A DNA stretch of 64,000 bases from contig WRLM01000001.1 in the NCBI GenBank assembly GCA_009777615.1, forward strand, positions 248,001 through 312,000, in the 5' to 3' direction. Both the position numbers and the translations under genes were made by a program. Positions 52,290 to 61,160 of this stretch are shown one piece after another. The first letter of the stretch is position 1, and each line of letters starts with the position of its first letter. This DNA is from Candidatus Methanoplasma cognatum. GTDB taxonomy: Archaea; Thermoplasmatota; Thermoplasmata; Methanomassiliicoccales; Methanomethylophilaceae. The notes beneath the pieces were generated by a model. The model searched no databases. It had not been told where the DNA came from and was given only the letters and a program-made list of their open reading frames with translations.

Positions 52290-52446
52290 AACTATTTCAA
52301 AACTTGGAACAAATATAAATCGTCTCAAAACTTGGAACAAATATGCTCTTTTTTCAAAGTCCGGCTTCACTGACAGATCGACCGACTTAGCGGAGGTCGA
52401 AGAAGTGGCACTTATCACATTGGATAAAATGTATGAGGGCGTCTGA
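52290..52446 (+). pseudogene. Remnant of a DUF234-type AAA ATPase, frameshifted by a 28-bp duplication
   Basis: The last 40 codons (52327-52446) read KYALFSKSGFTDR...VALITLDKMYEGV, which resembles the C-terminus of archaeal AAA-type ATPases with a DUF234 nuclease-like tail. Just before it, a 20-base unit TCAAAACTTGGAACAAATAT is repeated at 52297 and 52325, a 28-base tandem duplication. Removing one copy joins the upstream frame (FKTWNKY) with the downstream one, so the duplication broke the frame. The rest of the gene, including any Walker motifs, is absent. Family assignment rests on a short match and is tentative. Confidence 0.45.
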
Positions 52447-52482
52447 ACGATAGGTGAACGTTGCACGTCAAGCGGGAACAGG

Positions 52483-52555
52483 TAGTCCCGGGCGGATTCG
52501 AACCACCGTCGCGGGCTCCAAAGGCCTGCATGATTGACCACTACACTACGGGACT
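52483..52555 (-). tRNA. tRNA-Gln (UUG)
   Basis: 73 bases on the minus strand. Acceptor AGTCCCG pairs with CGGGACT, discriminator A, anticodon loop CTTTGGA with anticodon TTG, anticodon stem CAGGC/GCCCG with one mismatch, T arm with GTTCGAATC. CCA is not encoded. It stands beside the ATPase remnant, and tRNA genes are common integration points for mobile DNA. Confidence 0.93.
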
Positions 52556-52779
52556 GCGTTCCTCTCTAAATTATTTCAATTATATAACATTCATCTTATG
52601 GAAGGGACATTGTTGTTTCTCCCCGTAGTGAACGCACAGAGTATGGCAGCAGACAATTGTAGCTTTCGATTAAGGAAGGAAGTACATAGGGAAAGTGTAA
52701 CTTTCAATGAACTTGTATCACCAATAATGCCGCAGACTGTCTCCGAAAAGAATTAATCGCCCCGAACTGTTCGAGGCAC

Positions 52780-53163
52780 ATGGAACAGTTCAATGTCGAA
52801 GTCCTCAAGGATATCCACCGCAAGGTGATCGACAAGGGTTCCGCCGAAGAACAATCTCTCAGAGACAATGTGAGGGACGAGGGCACTCTGCACCATATTG
52901 CGGCCTCGTCTTGGAACATATCTGACCCAGTAGCAAGGGCTGCGTTCCTTCTTCACAGAGTTGCCACACAGCATCCTTTTATGGAAGGGAATAAAAGAAC
53001 TGCGTGGACGGCCGCGATGAGCATACTCAGAGCAGAGGGATATTATATAGAGGAAAACAGCAGGGGCATAGACGTTTTCGTCCGCAGGGTGGCGAGCGGG
53101 GACATTGAAGAGCAAGACATAGTGAAGTGGTTCAAAGAAAGAATGAGATCACTTGCTGAGTAA
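52780..53163 (+). CDS. Fic/Doc-family protein
   Basis: 127 residues with the Fic signature HPFMEGNKR at 65-73, including the catalytic histidine and the acidic residue that binds magnesium. Its short length and C-terminal layout are those of death-on-curing (Doc) proteins, which phosphorylate or AMPylate translation targets such as elongation factor Tu/1A. GAGG stands a few bases before the ATG. No Phd-type antitoxin precedes it; a small convergent gene overlaps its 3' end by 15 bases. It could be a solitary toxin or a housekeeping nucleotidyltransferase. Confidence 0.87.
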   Translation: MEQFNVEVLKDIHRKVIDKGSAEEQSLRDNVRDEGTLHHIAASSWNISDPVARAAFLLHRVATQHPFMEGNKRTAWTAAMSILRAEGYYIEENSRGIDVFVRRVASGDIEEQDIVKWFKERMRSLAE

Positions 53164-53343
53164 TCTGAGTGCCTCGTCATACTGCTCAATGACACAGTCT
53201 GCTACCTCAGACCAATCGTCACAAATTTCACCACGGTGCGGCGGTTCATCGGAAGCTCTTTTTGCATCGCCGCGATATATGCGTTCTGTCGCCGCATCGC
53301 CGTTTGCGGAACTGCATGAAACCACCGGAGTATTTTTGCGCAT
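53149..53343 (-). CDS. Small hypothetical protein convergent to Fic/Doc
   Basis: 64 residues from ATG 53343, beginning MRKNTPVVSCSSA and ending QYDEALRLLSK, acidic in its C-terminal half. AAAGGTGG six to eight bases before the start is one of the better ribosome sites in the region, and a TATA-like AAAATATTAA with flanking GGATT/AATCC lies upstream, which supports real expression. No family is recognised. Its overlap with the Fic gene makes an antitoxin role conceivable but unproven. Confidence 0.5.
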   Translation of the reverse strand: MRKNTPVVSCSSANGDAATERIYRGDAKRASDEPPHRGEICDDWSEVADCVIEQYDEALRLLSK

Positions 53344-53550
53344 TCCTGCCACCTTTTACCTTTGGATTAATATTTTCAATCCAATAGTGCGATGTTGATA
53401 CGGATATATTAAAGTGTCATCTAATGCGCGCAAGGCCTCTCCCCGCACCTGTCTTCGTTGCATAGAGAGAAAAAGCCGATGATTGAGGCCGATGCCAACT
53501 CAGTCGGTTTCACCACAAAAAGTTGAAAAATTTCATCTGTTTAAGTGGGA

Positions 53551-54084
53551 TCATAACTTCATCTTCGTTGCGACTTTCGCTATCGTATCTATGTTTCGGC
53601 TGGTGAATTTATCCCTCATGTCCTTCCGCCCGAGGATCTTTGAAAATCCCGAATCAAGCGTGGCCCCTTTACGGCACCGCCAATAGAAGATGCCGTCTCC
53701 GATCTCTGCGGCTTCGCCCTCGGATGGTGTGATCCTGTCGAATTCCTGGAGTAAAACTTCCTCAAATCCGGATTCACACACGAAGACATACGTGTGCATC
53801 TCGGAATCCTCTTCGAACGGGACCGCCGCCAGCATAGCGGACACCTCGTCCGAACTCTTGACAAATAATCTGACGTCATCGCCATAGCGGTCCGATAATG
53901 TACGCTCCAGAAAACCTCTCAGATCTTTATGGGGCTTATCGGACTGAAAGATCAAATTTCCCGACGCCAGCACGGAAACAACGCCCGTAAGGCCCGCCGA
54001 TCTGAGCACATCGCAGGCTTCGGCCATTTTCATCGTTTTTCCGTTTACGTTCACTCCTCGTAAAAACGCACAGTACGTCCTCAT
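53551..54084 (-). CDS. DUF1697 protein
   Basis: 177 residues. YCAFLRGVNVNGKTMKMAE at the start, VVSVLASGNLIFQSD near 35 and the C-terminal TSRNIDTIAKVATKM (W/R-N-xxT-xxK) are the DUF1697 hallmarks. The family is more common in bacteria than in archaea and has no assigned function. It stands alone between the Fic locus and the methylthiotransferase gene. Confidence 0.85.
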   Translation of the reverse strand: MRTYCAFLRGVNVNGKTMKMAEACDVLRSAGLTGVVSVLASGNLIFQSDKPHKDLRGFLERTLSDRYGDDVRLFVKSSDEVSAMLAAVPFEEDSEMHTYVFVCESGFEEVLLQEFDRITPSEGEAAEIGDGIFYWRCRKGATLDSGFSKILGRKDMRDKFTSRNIDTIAKVATKMKL

Positions 54085-54194
54085 AATCGATCCTTCTATC
54101 CCGAAGGTTTTGCTTTTCGGGTGCCTTATGCCAGATAAGCGTCATCATACATGTTATTTTTCACATTCGCTGCTGCGGAACGTGTGCGCCGGCC

Positions 54195-55427
54195 TCACTC
54201 GTTGCGCACTTTCCCGACGAGGTAGGCGGAACTACATCCGGTTATCTCAACTTTGACGAAGGAGCCGACAGGGAGGTCCGAAGTAATGACCACCGGGCGA
54301 TAGTTATCCGTCCTTCCGATCATCGTCCCGGCTTTGCCGATCTCGGTGATAAGCACCCCCTCCGTCCCTCCGATCATCCCGCTGTTGTTCTCATACTCGA
54401 CCCTGTTCCTGGTCTCGGTCAGCTCCGTCGATCTGTCTTTGGAGATGCGCCCGTGGACCTGTTCCATGGATGCCGCTTCGGTCCCGGGCCTCGAGGAGAA
54501 TCTTGTTATGTTCACTGTGTCCGCCATAAGGATCCCAATAAGTTCGAGACTCTTACGGTGGTCCTCATCGGTCTCGCCCGGGAAACCGGAAATGAGATCG
54601 GTGGATATGCTGACATCCGGAAATCTTGATCGGACCATTTCAACAAGGTTTAGGAATCCTTCAACGGAATACGACCTGTTCATTCTTTTCAGGACGGTGT
54701 CGCTGCCGCTCTGCACGGGGATATGGAGGAACCTGTAGATCCTGGGGTCGTCCATGACGTCAAGCAGATCGCCGATTATGGGCATGAGGCTGTTGGGGTT
54801 CATCATCCCTATCCTCAGCCGGAAGTCGTTCCCGTTCTTCAGCATCCTCCTGAGAAGGGAGGGAAGATCGGTCCCGATGTCTCTTCCGTAGCATCCGGTG
54901 TCCTGCGCGGTGATCAATATCTCTTTGACGCCGCTTTCGACGATAGAGTCGAATCTTGAAACAAGATCATCCGGATCATAGCTGGACAGCCTGCCCCTTG
55001 CGAACTTTGTGATGCAGTATGAGCAGTTCCCCAGACAGCCTTGGGCGATCGGGAGTATGTTGGAATTGTTCCTTTTCTCCGCATGGGGGCCGCCGCCGTA
55101 TCTCCCAATGACCTCGGACGAGAATTCCGAATAGCGGTCAGGAGGGATGATGAGCGGATCGGGCAGCCGTATCAGCGCGCGGTCCGCCTGGACCTTCGCC
55201 ATGCAGCCGGTGACGATAACTTCTTTCCCGGCCTTTCTGAGCTCGGACATGCGGCGGATCATCTTTTTTTCAGTGATGTCCACCACCGTGCAGGTGTTGA
55301 GGATGACTATATCTGCCGATTCGGCGGAGGGGGCTTCCGTATGCCCCATGGCGGACATCTTCTCCGAGAGCTGCCCGCCCTCCCCGTAGTTCATTGTGCA
55401 ACCGTATGATTCCACAAAGTATCTCAT
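54195..55427 (-). CDS. tRNA t6A37 methylthiotransferase (archaeal CDKAL1/MtaB type)
   Basis: 410 residues. The N-terminal UPF0004 domain holds three cysteines (ESYGCTMNYGE, ILNTCTVVD, VTGCMAK), the radical-SAM domain has GCLGNCSYCITKFARG with the CxxxCxxC cluster near residue 132, and a TRAM domain closes the protein. It converts t6A to ms2t6A at tRNA position 37 using SAM and a sulfur donor. It follows aif2b on the same strand with a 12-base gap. KEOPS subunit Pcc1, which makes the t6A substrate, is encoded at 23.4 kb. Confidence 0.92.
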   Translation of the reverse strand: MRYFVESYGCTMNYGEGGQLSEKMSAMGHTEAPSAESADIVILNTCTVVDITEKKMIRRMSELRKAGKEVIVTGCMAKVQADRALIRLPDPLIIPPDRYSEFSSEVIGRYGGGPHAEKRNNSNILPIAQGCLGNCSYCITKFARGRLSSYDPDDLVSRFDSIVESGVKEILITAQDTGCYGRDIGTDLPSLLRRMLKNGNDFRLRIGMMNPNSLMPIIGDLLDVMDDPRIYRFLHIPVQSGSDTVLKRMNRSYSVEGFLNLVEMVRSRFPDVSISTDLISGFPGETDEDHRKSLELIGILMADTVNITRFSSRPGTEAASMEQVHGRISKDRSTELTETRNRVEYENNSGMIGGTEGVLITEIGKAGTMIGRTDNYRPVVITSDLPVGSFVKVEITGCSSAYLVGKVRNE

Positions 55428-55439
55428 GTCAGCAGCCGA

Positions 55440-56072
55440 TCACTGACCGGATTTTTCCAAGGTGATCGTTCCGAAGGCGGTCTTCCCGGAAATGTTGGTT
55501 ATCTTTACGTGCACCGTGTTACCCTTCGAGGTCCCCGGCACCACCACGATATAATCCAGATGCTTTCCCACGCCGTCTCCCTTCTTTCCTATGTCTGAGA
55601 TGAGGATGTCGATGGTGTCTCCCACCCTGAGGATGTTATGGGCCTCCGATTTCGACGCCTTCCTGACGTTGATGGACCTTCTCGCGCCGCATGCTTCGCA
55701 TTCCAGTACCAGGGTGCGGTCCTCTTTGATCACCTTCGTGTCGGGAAGCCCGCACTCGGAGCAGATGACATATGTTTCTGTGTACGATTGTATCTTCTCG
55801 TTGATGGAGGCCGTAGATATCTTTGCTTTGAACACCGCCCTTCTTCCCTCTACATTGCCGGGGGTGCCCAGCTCTCTCAAAAGAAACTGTAAAAGATGCT
55901 GGGGGTCCCTTCTGAGTTTGTCCGTCACGTCGATAAAGTTCCTGAACACAGTGGTCTTCCCTTCCTGCAATATCTCCAATTCCGGGAGTTCGAACCTCTC
56001 GTGGTTCTCTATCGTTTCGGGAAGGACCTGCTTCGCCCGGTCCAGCAAAGCCAAGTAATCGTCATCCGCCAT
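55440..56072 (-). CDS. eif2b: Translation initiation factor aIF2 subunit beta with TRAM domain
   Basis: 210 residues from ATG 56072. The aIF2 beta core (about 1-135), with GRRAVFKAKISTASINEKIQ-type helix and the zinc ribbon CSECGLPD ... CEACGARRS, is followed by a TRAM domain (about 148-210: LRVGDTIDILISDIGKKGDGVGK). aIF2 beta completes the initiator-tRNA complex; the TRAM fold adds RNA binding and occurs in some euryarchaeal lineages. GGTG six bases before ATG 56072 favours this start over GTG 56081. It forms an operon with the methylthiotransferase, itself TRAM-bearing. Confidence 0.93.
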   Translation of the reverse strand: MADDDYLALLDRAKQVLPETIENHERFELPELEILQEGKTTVFRNFIDVTDKLRRDPQHLLQFLLRELGTPGNVEGRRAVFKAKISTASINEKIQSYTETYVICSECGLPDTKVIKEDRTLVLECEACGARRSINVRKASKSEAHNILRVGDTIDILISDIGKKGDGVGKHLDYIVVVPGTSKGNTVHVKITNISGKTAFGTITLEKSGQ

Positions 56073-56204
56073 ATTGTTCACCTTATTCGAGCTAAACGTG
56101 ACTTGTTTATAAAGGTTTGTCAGGTTCGCACTGTGTTCGGTAAGTGCTGACCTTTTCTTTCAGACACGCTGCGGAGGGGGCAGGGGTCTCATGCTCTTGC
56201 TTTC

Positions 56205-57446
56205 TTAAGGCGTTCTGAAGCGGAAGAACCATAATGCCGCGCATGCCGCACCGAGCAGCATGACTGCGATCGCCCCGTAAACAGCCAGCGAAATGCCGTC
56301 GCCGCCGGGTTCATCTTCATTGCCTTCGGGGGCGAGAGCCGTTTTGAACGATGCGGTCAGTTCGACATCTGAGTTCACAGTGATCATACGTTCCTGAGAT
56401 GTGTTGTTGTCTGACCATTTAACGAAGACATACCCCTCATCCGCAACAGCGCGTATCGTTATCTGAGCGGACTTATCATACGTTCCGGCACCCTCTGCTT
56501 TACCGCCGTCTTCGGCGTGCAGGACGACGTTGAATCGTTCTTGAATTTCTGTCACTCCCGTGACCGTGAATGTGACATCCGATGTAACCCTGAACCCTGT
56601 TCCTGCCGTGTATGGAATGCTGTTAGCTCTTAACAAAGGCGTTCCCTTGTATCCGGGTTCAACGTCTGCGGATACATGTATCACGGTTCCGTATTCGACC
56701 TTCTCAGACGTTCCGCGACCCATATTGATGCCGTCACGGATCCATGTCAAGCCTTGGGTATTCGCATATGTGACATCGCACAGGACAGGCTGTTCCTGGA
56801 CCTTACTCACCCCCGTGACCGTGAATGTGACATCGGACGTAACTCTGAACCCTGTTCCCGCTGTGTATGGAATGCCGTTAACTTTTAACAAAGGCGTTCC
56901 CTCGTATCCGGGAACAACCTCTACGGACACACGTATCTCAGTCTCGTATCCGATTTTCTGGGATGCTCCCCCACCCAGATCGATGCCGTTGCAGATCCAT
57001 GACAGGCCCTGGGCATACGCATATGTGACATCTAACACGGTGTACTGGAAGAATAGCTCCATATGCAGGGATGCCGTGATATCGGTGAAACTTACTATCT
57101 CTGTGGTATAAATTACCGGGTCCCCCCATCCATAGAAATAATAGCCGTAATCCGCGACCGCCCTTATCAAAACATCCGCATGGTCAGGGAGCTGGACAAC
57201 AGAGGCATATTCTAAAAAGGGAGAACCGTTCACACTGTATTCCGCATGTCCTTTCCCACTCGCCACATATATTGTCAGAGTTATTTGGGGCACATCGAGC
57301 TCTTTGCTGATCACATCGTCCGTATGGGTGGCGGGAACGCCGCCATCCGCACTGTCGCCGTTCTAAACCGCGATGCCGATGACTGATAAGGCCATAAGAG
57401 CGCAGACAACGGCAAGTACAGGGACCAAATTGTTTTTCTTTTTCAT
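56205..57446 (-). CDS. Secreted, membrane-anchored repeat protein with in-frame TAG
   Basis: 413 codons if TAG is read through. MKKKNNLVPVLAVVCALMA starts an N-terminal signal peptide at ATG 57446; codon 28 is TAG (57363-57365), and the same frame then continues for 385 codons. The exported part has an AEYSVNGSPF domain, two near-identical units (GYEGTPLL/GYKGTPLL, IPYTAGTGFRVTSDV), and a YVFVKWSDN Listeria-Bacteroides-like repeat, then a C-terminal membrane helix (about 385-405) and a short FRFR tail. It is an adhesin-like surface protein. A TATA box near 57490 lies upstream. Without readthrough, translation could restart at ATG 57314 lacking the signal. Confidence 0.8.
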
Positions 57447-57861
57447 TTCGAAACCACTCTGATTTCAAATGGTTATGTTTTTAGTCGGTTATATATTTTG
57501 ACTCTTGATTTACCGTGTCGCCGGAATATAATATATGATGCTTAGTGAATACTTCGGTCTCCGAAATTCTAATATGTGATGTTAGAATTTATGTCCCTAC
57601 GGCACCATAGTCCCTCCCCGGTCATAATACAAGACACGGGGCCCTGAGTGTCAGAATGTGGGCCGACATGTGTATGCGGGACGCTTTTAACATATTTCGG
57701 CCCGTATTGATACCAACTCCGTTGAGGACAGGGCCCTCTATAAAAGGTGTTATATATCTAATCGAGTTAGCCAACCTCAGAACTAAGCTCCGCTCAGTGC
57801 ATGAGCTTTAAATACGATAAGAATAATCGCAAAAAATACTTCAAATAATGAGGTGAAACGT
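57447..57861. other. Divergent intergenic region with hairpin and promoters
   Basis: About 415 bases. Minus-strand TATA near 57488-57500 suits the surface protein. A 9-bp perfect stem AAATTCTAA/TTAGAATTT (57564-57590) with 9-base loop has no assigned role. On the plus strand TATAAAAG at 57739-57746 and TTTAAATA at 57807-57814 are two promoter candidates for rps12. GGGCCCT occurs twice (near 57640 and 57731). No additional gene is visible. Confidence 0.45.
57807..57814 (+). promoter_or_regulatory. Proximal TATA box of the rps12 operon
   Basis: TTTAAATA lies about 50 bases before the TTG start of rps12, leaving a leader of roughly 25 bases that contains the GAGGTGA ribosome site. Confidence 0.5.
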
Positions 57862-58290
57862 TTGGGTAGAGGTCTATACACTGCAAGAAAAACGAGAGAG
57901 GACAGGCAGAAGTTCCGCTGGCTGGACCGTGGATACAAGAAAAGAGTATTGAAACTTAGGGAGAAGTCCGACCCTCTGGAGGGATCGGCCCAGGCTCGCG
58001 GCATAGTGCTTGAGAAGGTCGGAGTGGAGGCGAAGCAGCCCAACTCCGCCATCCGCAAATGCGTGAAGGTCCAGCTCATAAAGAACGGACGTCAGATCAC
58101 AGCTTTCGCAGTGGGGGACGGAGCCATCAACTTCATCGACGAGCACGACGAGGTGCTTGTCGAAGGCATCGGCGGAAGGATGGGCCGTTCTTACGGCGAT
58201 ATCCCCGGGGTCCGTTACAAGGTCATCAAAGTGAACAACGTCTCATTGAATGAAATGGTCCGCGGAAGGACCGAGAAACCGGTAAGGTGA
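57862..58290 (+). CDS. rps12: Ribosomal protein S12
   Basis: 142 residues. [19 protein letters not shown] and [14 protein letters not shown] are the archaeal S12 signatures; the protein lies at the decoding centre. The start is TTG 57862, which gives the usual MGRG beginning, with GAGGTGA eight bases upstream; the GTG at 57853 belongs to that element. First gene of the rps12-rps7-EF2 transcript. The RNA polymerase genes and L30e that often precede it are absent. Confidence 0.95.
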   Translation: MGRGLYTARKTREDRQKFRWLDRGYKKRVLKLREKSDPLEGSAQARGIVLEKVGVEAKQPNSAIRKCVKVQLIKNGRQITAFAVGDGAINFIDEHDEVLVEGIGGRMGRSYGDIPGVRYKVIKVNNVSLNEMVRGRTEKPVR

Positions 58291-58295
58291 ATCAA

Positions 58296-58877
58296 ATGTC
58301 GGAGAACGTTGCACAGAAAGCGCTCATATTCGGAAAGTACGACACGTCCGAGGTCGTCATCAACGACGGCGGGTTGGCAAAATACATAGACCTAACACCC
58401 ACAAACGTGCCTCACTCGGGCGGAAAGCATGCCAACAAGTGGTTCGGCAAATCCAAACTGAGCATAGTAGAGAGATTGATAAACAACATAATGAGGACCG
58501 AAAAGTACACCGGGAAAAAGATGAAGGCGTACAAGACGGTCTCTCAGGCATTCGACATAGTTGCGCAAAAGACCAAGAAGAACCCCCTCCAGATACTGGT
58601 GGAGGGATTGGAGAACACGGCGCCCCGCGAAGAGGTGACCAGACTCCAGTTCGGAGGCATATCGGTGCCCAAAGCGGTGGACATCTCCCCTCAGAGGAGG
58701 CTTGACATCGCAATAAGGAACATCTCCACAGGCGTCGTCAGGGCCTCTTCCAAGAGCAAGAAGCCCATACACGAGTGTCTGGCCGACGAGATAATGCTGG
58801 CGGCAAAGGGCGACATGACATCGTTCGCGGTCGCCAAGAAGGAAGAGATCGAGAGGGTCGCGCAGTCGGCCAGGTGA
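58296..58877 (+). CDS. rps7: Ribosomal protein S7
   Basis: 193 residues with KLSIVERLINNIMR, NPLQILVEGLENTAPREE and IDISPQRRLDIAIRNI-like segments of archaeal S7, the primary binder of the 16S 3' major domain. ATG 58296 follows GGTGA, which includes the S12 stop. Sixteen bases separate it from the EF-2 gene. Confidence 0.95.
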   Translation: MSENVAQKALIFGKYDTSEVVINDGGLAKYIDLTPTNVPHSGGKHANKWFGKSKLSIVERLINNIMRTEKYTGKKMKAYKTVSQAFDIVAQKTKKNPLQILVEGLENTAPREEVTRLQFGGISVPKAVDISPQRRLDIAIRNISTGVVRASSKSKKPIHECLADEIMLAAKGDMTSFAVAKKEEIERVAQSAR

Positions 58878-58893
58878 TCCTAGGTGAGTTGAA

Positions 58894-61101
58894 ATGGGAC
58901 GTAAAGAAGACAACATCAAAAGAGCGACGGAACTGATGGTGGATCCGGCAAACATAAGGAACATCGGTACCGCGGCGCACATAGATCACGGTAAGACGAC
59001 ATTCTCGGACAACCTCATAGCGGGGGCAGGCATGATGTCCGCCGAGCTGGCGGGGAAGCAGTGCGTTCTCGACTTCGACGAGCAGGAGGCGGCCAGAGGT
59101 ATAACCATCAACGCCGCGAGCGCGTCAATGGTCCACAACTTTGAGGGCAAGGATTATCTGATAAACCTTATCGACACCCCCGGTCACGTTGACTTCGGAG
59201 GGGACGTCACAAGGGCGATGAGAGCGCTGGACGGAGTGTTCATACTCTGCTGCGCAGTAGAAGGCATAATGCCTCAGACGGAAACTGTCATAAGGCAGGC
59301 CATGAAAGAGAGGGTAAGGCCGCTTCTGTTCATCAACAAGGTAGACAGGATGATAGTCGAGCAGCAGGTCACGAAGGAGATGATGATAGATAAGTTCTCC
59401 AAGATCGTCGCTGAGTTCAACCAGAAGATAAAGGACACCCTCCCCGCGCCGCTCAACAAGCAGTGGCAGGTGAGCATACAGGACGGTACGGTGGCATTCG
59501 GGTCAGCGTACAACAACTGGGCCATATCCGCAACGTTCATGCAGAGATCGAAGATATCATTCAGCGATATATTCGACTTCTGCGCAAGAGAGGGCGGCCA
59601 GAAAGAGCTGGCCAAGAAATCACCGCTTCATGAGGTGGTCCTTGAGATGGCCATCAAGCACATACAGAACCCCAAGGACGCGCAGAAGATCCGCATACCC
59701 ACGATCTGGAAAGGAGATCTAGGCTCGGATATAGGCAAGCAGATGCTGGCCTGCGATCACAACGGCGACGTATCATTCATGATAAACAAGATCATAATGG
59801 ACCCCCATGCGGGAGAGGTAGCGATCGGAAGGCTGTTCTCAGGCACAGTGAAGAAAGGGGACGTCCTCTACATATCCGGTATGCCAAATGCACAGAGGGT
59901 GCAGACGGTCGCGCTGATGGTAGGCGCGGACAGGATAATGATCGACGATGTGGTCGCAGGCAACATAGCGGCGGTCACAGGCCTCAAGGACGCCATCGCA
60001 GGCTCGACGGTGTCCTCGCTGAAAGAGATGGATCCGTTCGAGAAAATGGCCCACTATTCGGAGCCGGTGGTCACGAAAGCGATCGAGGCAAAGAATATGA
60101 AGGACCTCCCCAAACTGGTCGAAGTTCTGAGGACAATCGCCAAGGCAGATCCGTCACTCAACATTGAGATCAACAACGAGACAGGGGAGCACCTCATGTC
60201 AGGTATGGGCGAGCTGCACCTTGAGATAACAGAATACCGCATCGTGAAGGAGCAGGGCGTGGAGATCGTTTCCTCGGCGCCCATCGTGGTCTATCAGGAG
60301 TGCATAAAAGGAAAGAACACCAACCCCTTCGAAGGCAAGTCGCCGAACAAGCACAACAAGTTCTACTTCCTGGTGGAGCCTCTGGAGGAGGCGGTCGTCG
60401 AAGCCATTCATAAAGGCGAGATAGACCCCGACGCAAAGATAAAAGATCAGAAGGCGATGGCAAAACAGCTTGAGGAGCTCGGCCTTGAAAAGGAAGAGGC
60501 CAAAGGCATAGTGATGTTCAAGAACAGCAACATGCTGCTGGACAACACAAAAGGTATCCAGTATCTCCATGAGACGATGGAGCTGGTGAAGCAGGCCTTC
60601 GAAGAGGCGATGATGAGAGGCCCTCTCGCAGGCGAGAAGTCCGCCGGAGTGAAGGTAAAACTGATGGATGCGAAACTCCATGAGGATACCATCCACAGAG
60701 GGCCGGCGCAGGTCATCCCGGCGGTCAGGGACGGAATATACGGTTCGATGTGCGAGGCCGGAAGGACCCTCCTCGAACCGGTACAGAAAGTATTCATCAA
60801 TGTTCCGCCTGACTATATGGGCGGGGCGGTGAACCTCATCAACCAGCGCCGCGGAACCATATTGGAAATGGGGCAGGACGGGACGTACTCCATAGTATCC
60901 GCCGAATGCCCCGTGGCAGACATGTTCGGATTCGCGTCGGATATACGCGGGTCTACACAGGGCCGCGCTCTCTGGTCCACAGAGAACGCGGGTTTCAAAC
61001 AGTTGCCGCCTGAGTTACAGAAGAAGGTCGTCACGGAGATCAGGACCCGCAAGGGAATGAGCCCCGAGCCATATGACGCCCGCTACTACTCAAGCCTGTA
61101 A
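58894..61101 (+). CDS. fusA: Elongation factor 2
   Basis: 735 residues. G1 AHIDHGKTT at about 29-37, G3 [12 protein letters not shown] near 92, G4 NKVD near 147, and domain IV with the histidine loop [15 protein letters not shown] near 590-605, the site of diphthamide. It translocates the ribosome with GTP. A Dph6-type gene for diphthamide synthesis is at 10.0 kb. The EF-1 alpha gene follows but has its own promoter in the 54-base gap. Confidence 0.97.
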   Translation: MGRKEDNIKRATELMVDPANIRNIGTAAHIDHGKTTFSDNLIAGAGMMSAELAGKQCVLDFDEQEAARGITINAASASMVHNFEGKDYLINLIDTPGHVDFGGDVTRAMRALDGVFILCCAVEGIMPQTETVIRQAMKERVRPLLFINKVDRMIVEQQVTKEMMIDKFSKIVAEFNQKIKDTLPAPLNKQWQVSIQDGTVAFGSAYNNWAISATFMQRSKISFSDIFDFCAREGGQKELAKKSPLHEVVLEMAIKHIQNPKDAQKIRIPTIWKGDLGSDIGKQMLACDHNGDVSFMINKIIMDPHAGEVAIGRLFSGTVKKGDVLYISGMPNAQRVQTVALMVGADRIMIDDVVAGNIAAVTGLKDAIAGSTVSSLKEMDPFEKMAHYSEPVVTKAIEAKNMKDLPKLVEVLRTIAKADPSLNIEINNETGEHLMSGMGELHLEITEYRIVKEQGVEIVSSAPIVVYQECIKGKNTNPFEGKSPNKHNKFYFLVEPLEEAVVEAIHKGEIDPDAKIKDQKAMAKQLEELGLEKEEAKGIVMFKNSNMLLDNTKGIQYLHETMELVKQAFEEAMMRGPLAGEKSAGVKVKLMDAKLHEDTIHRGPAQVIPAVRDGIYGSMCEAGRTLLEPVQKVFINVPPDYMGGAVNLINQRRGTILEMGQDGTYSIVSAECPVADMFGFASDIRGSTQGRALWSTENAGFKQLPPELQKKVVTEIRTRKGMSPEPYDARYYSSL

Positions 61102-61103
61102 AC

Positions 61104-61115
61104 TTTAAATATAAA
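61104..61115 (+). promoter_or_regulatory. TATA box of the EF-1 alpha gene
   Basis: TTTAAATATAAA begins three bases after the EF-2 stop. The expected transcript start near 61135 leaves a 25-base leader with the GGAGGT at 61149-61154. Confidence 0.6.
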
Positions 61116-61160
61116 CATCTTATCGCAGAAAAACAGACCTATAAAGTAGGAGGTATGAAA

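Noticed and set aside
52297-52344. Direct repeats considered as a small CRISPR array
   Set aside because: Only two copies with an 8-base spacer and no cas genes; the repeat explains a frameshift in a decayed gene.
52122-52541. 139-codon minus-strand frame across the ATPase remnant and tRNA-Gln
   Set aside because: It starts inside the tRNA gene, is antisense to the recognisable C-terminal segment, and matches no family.
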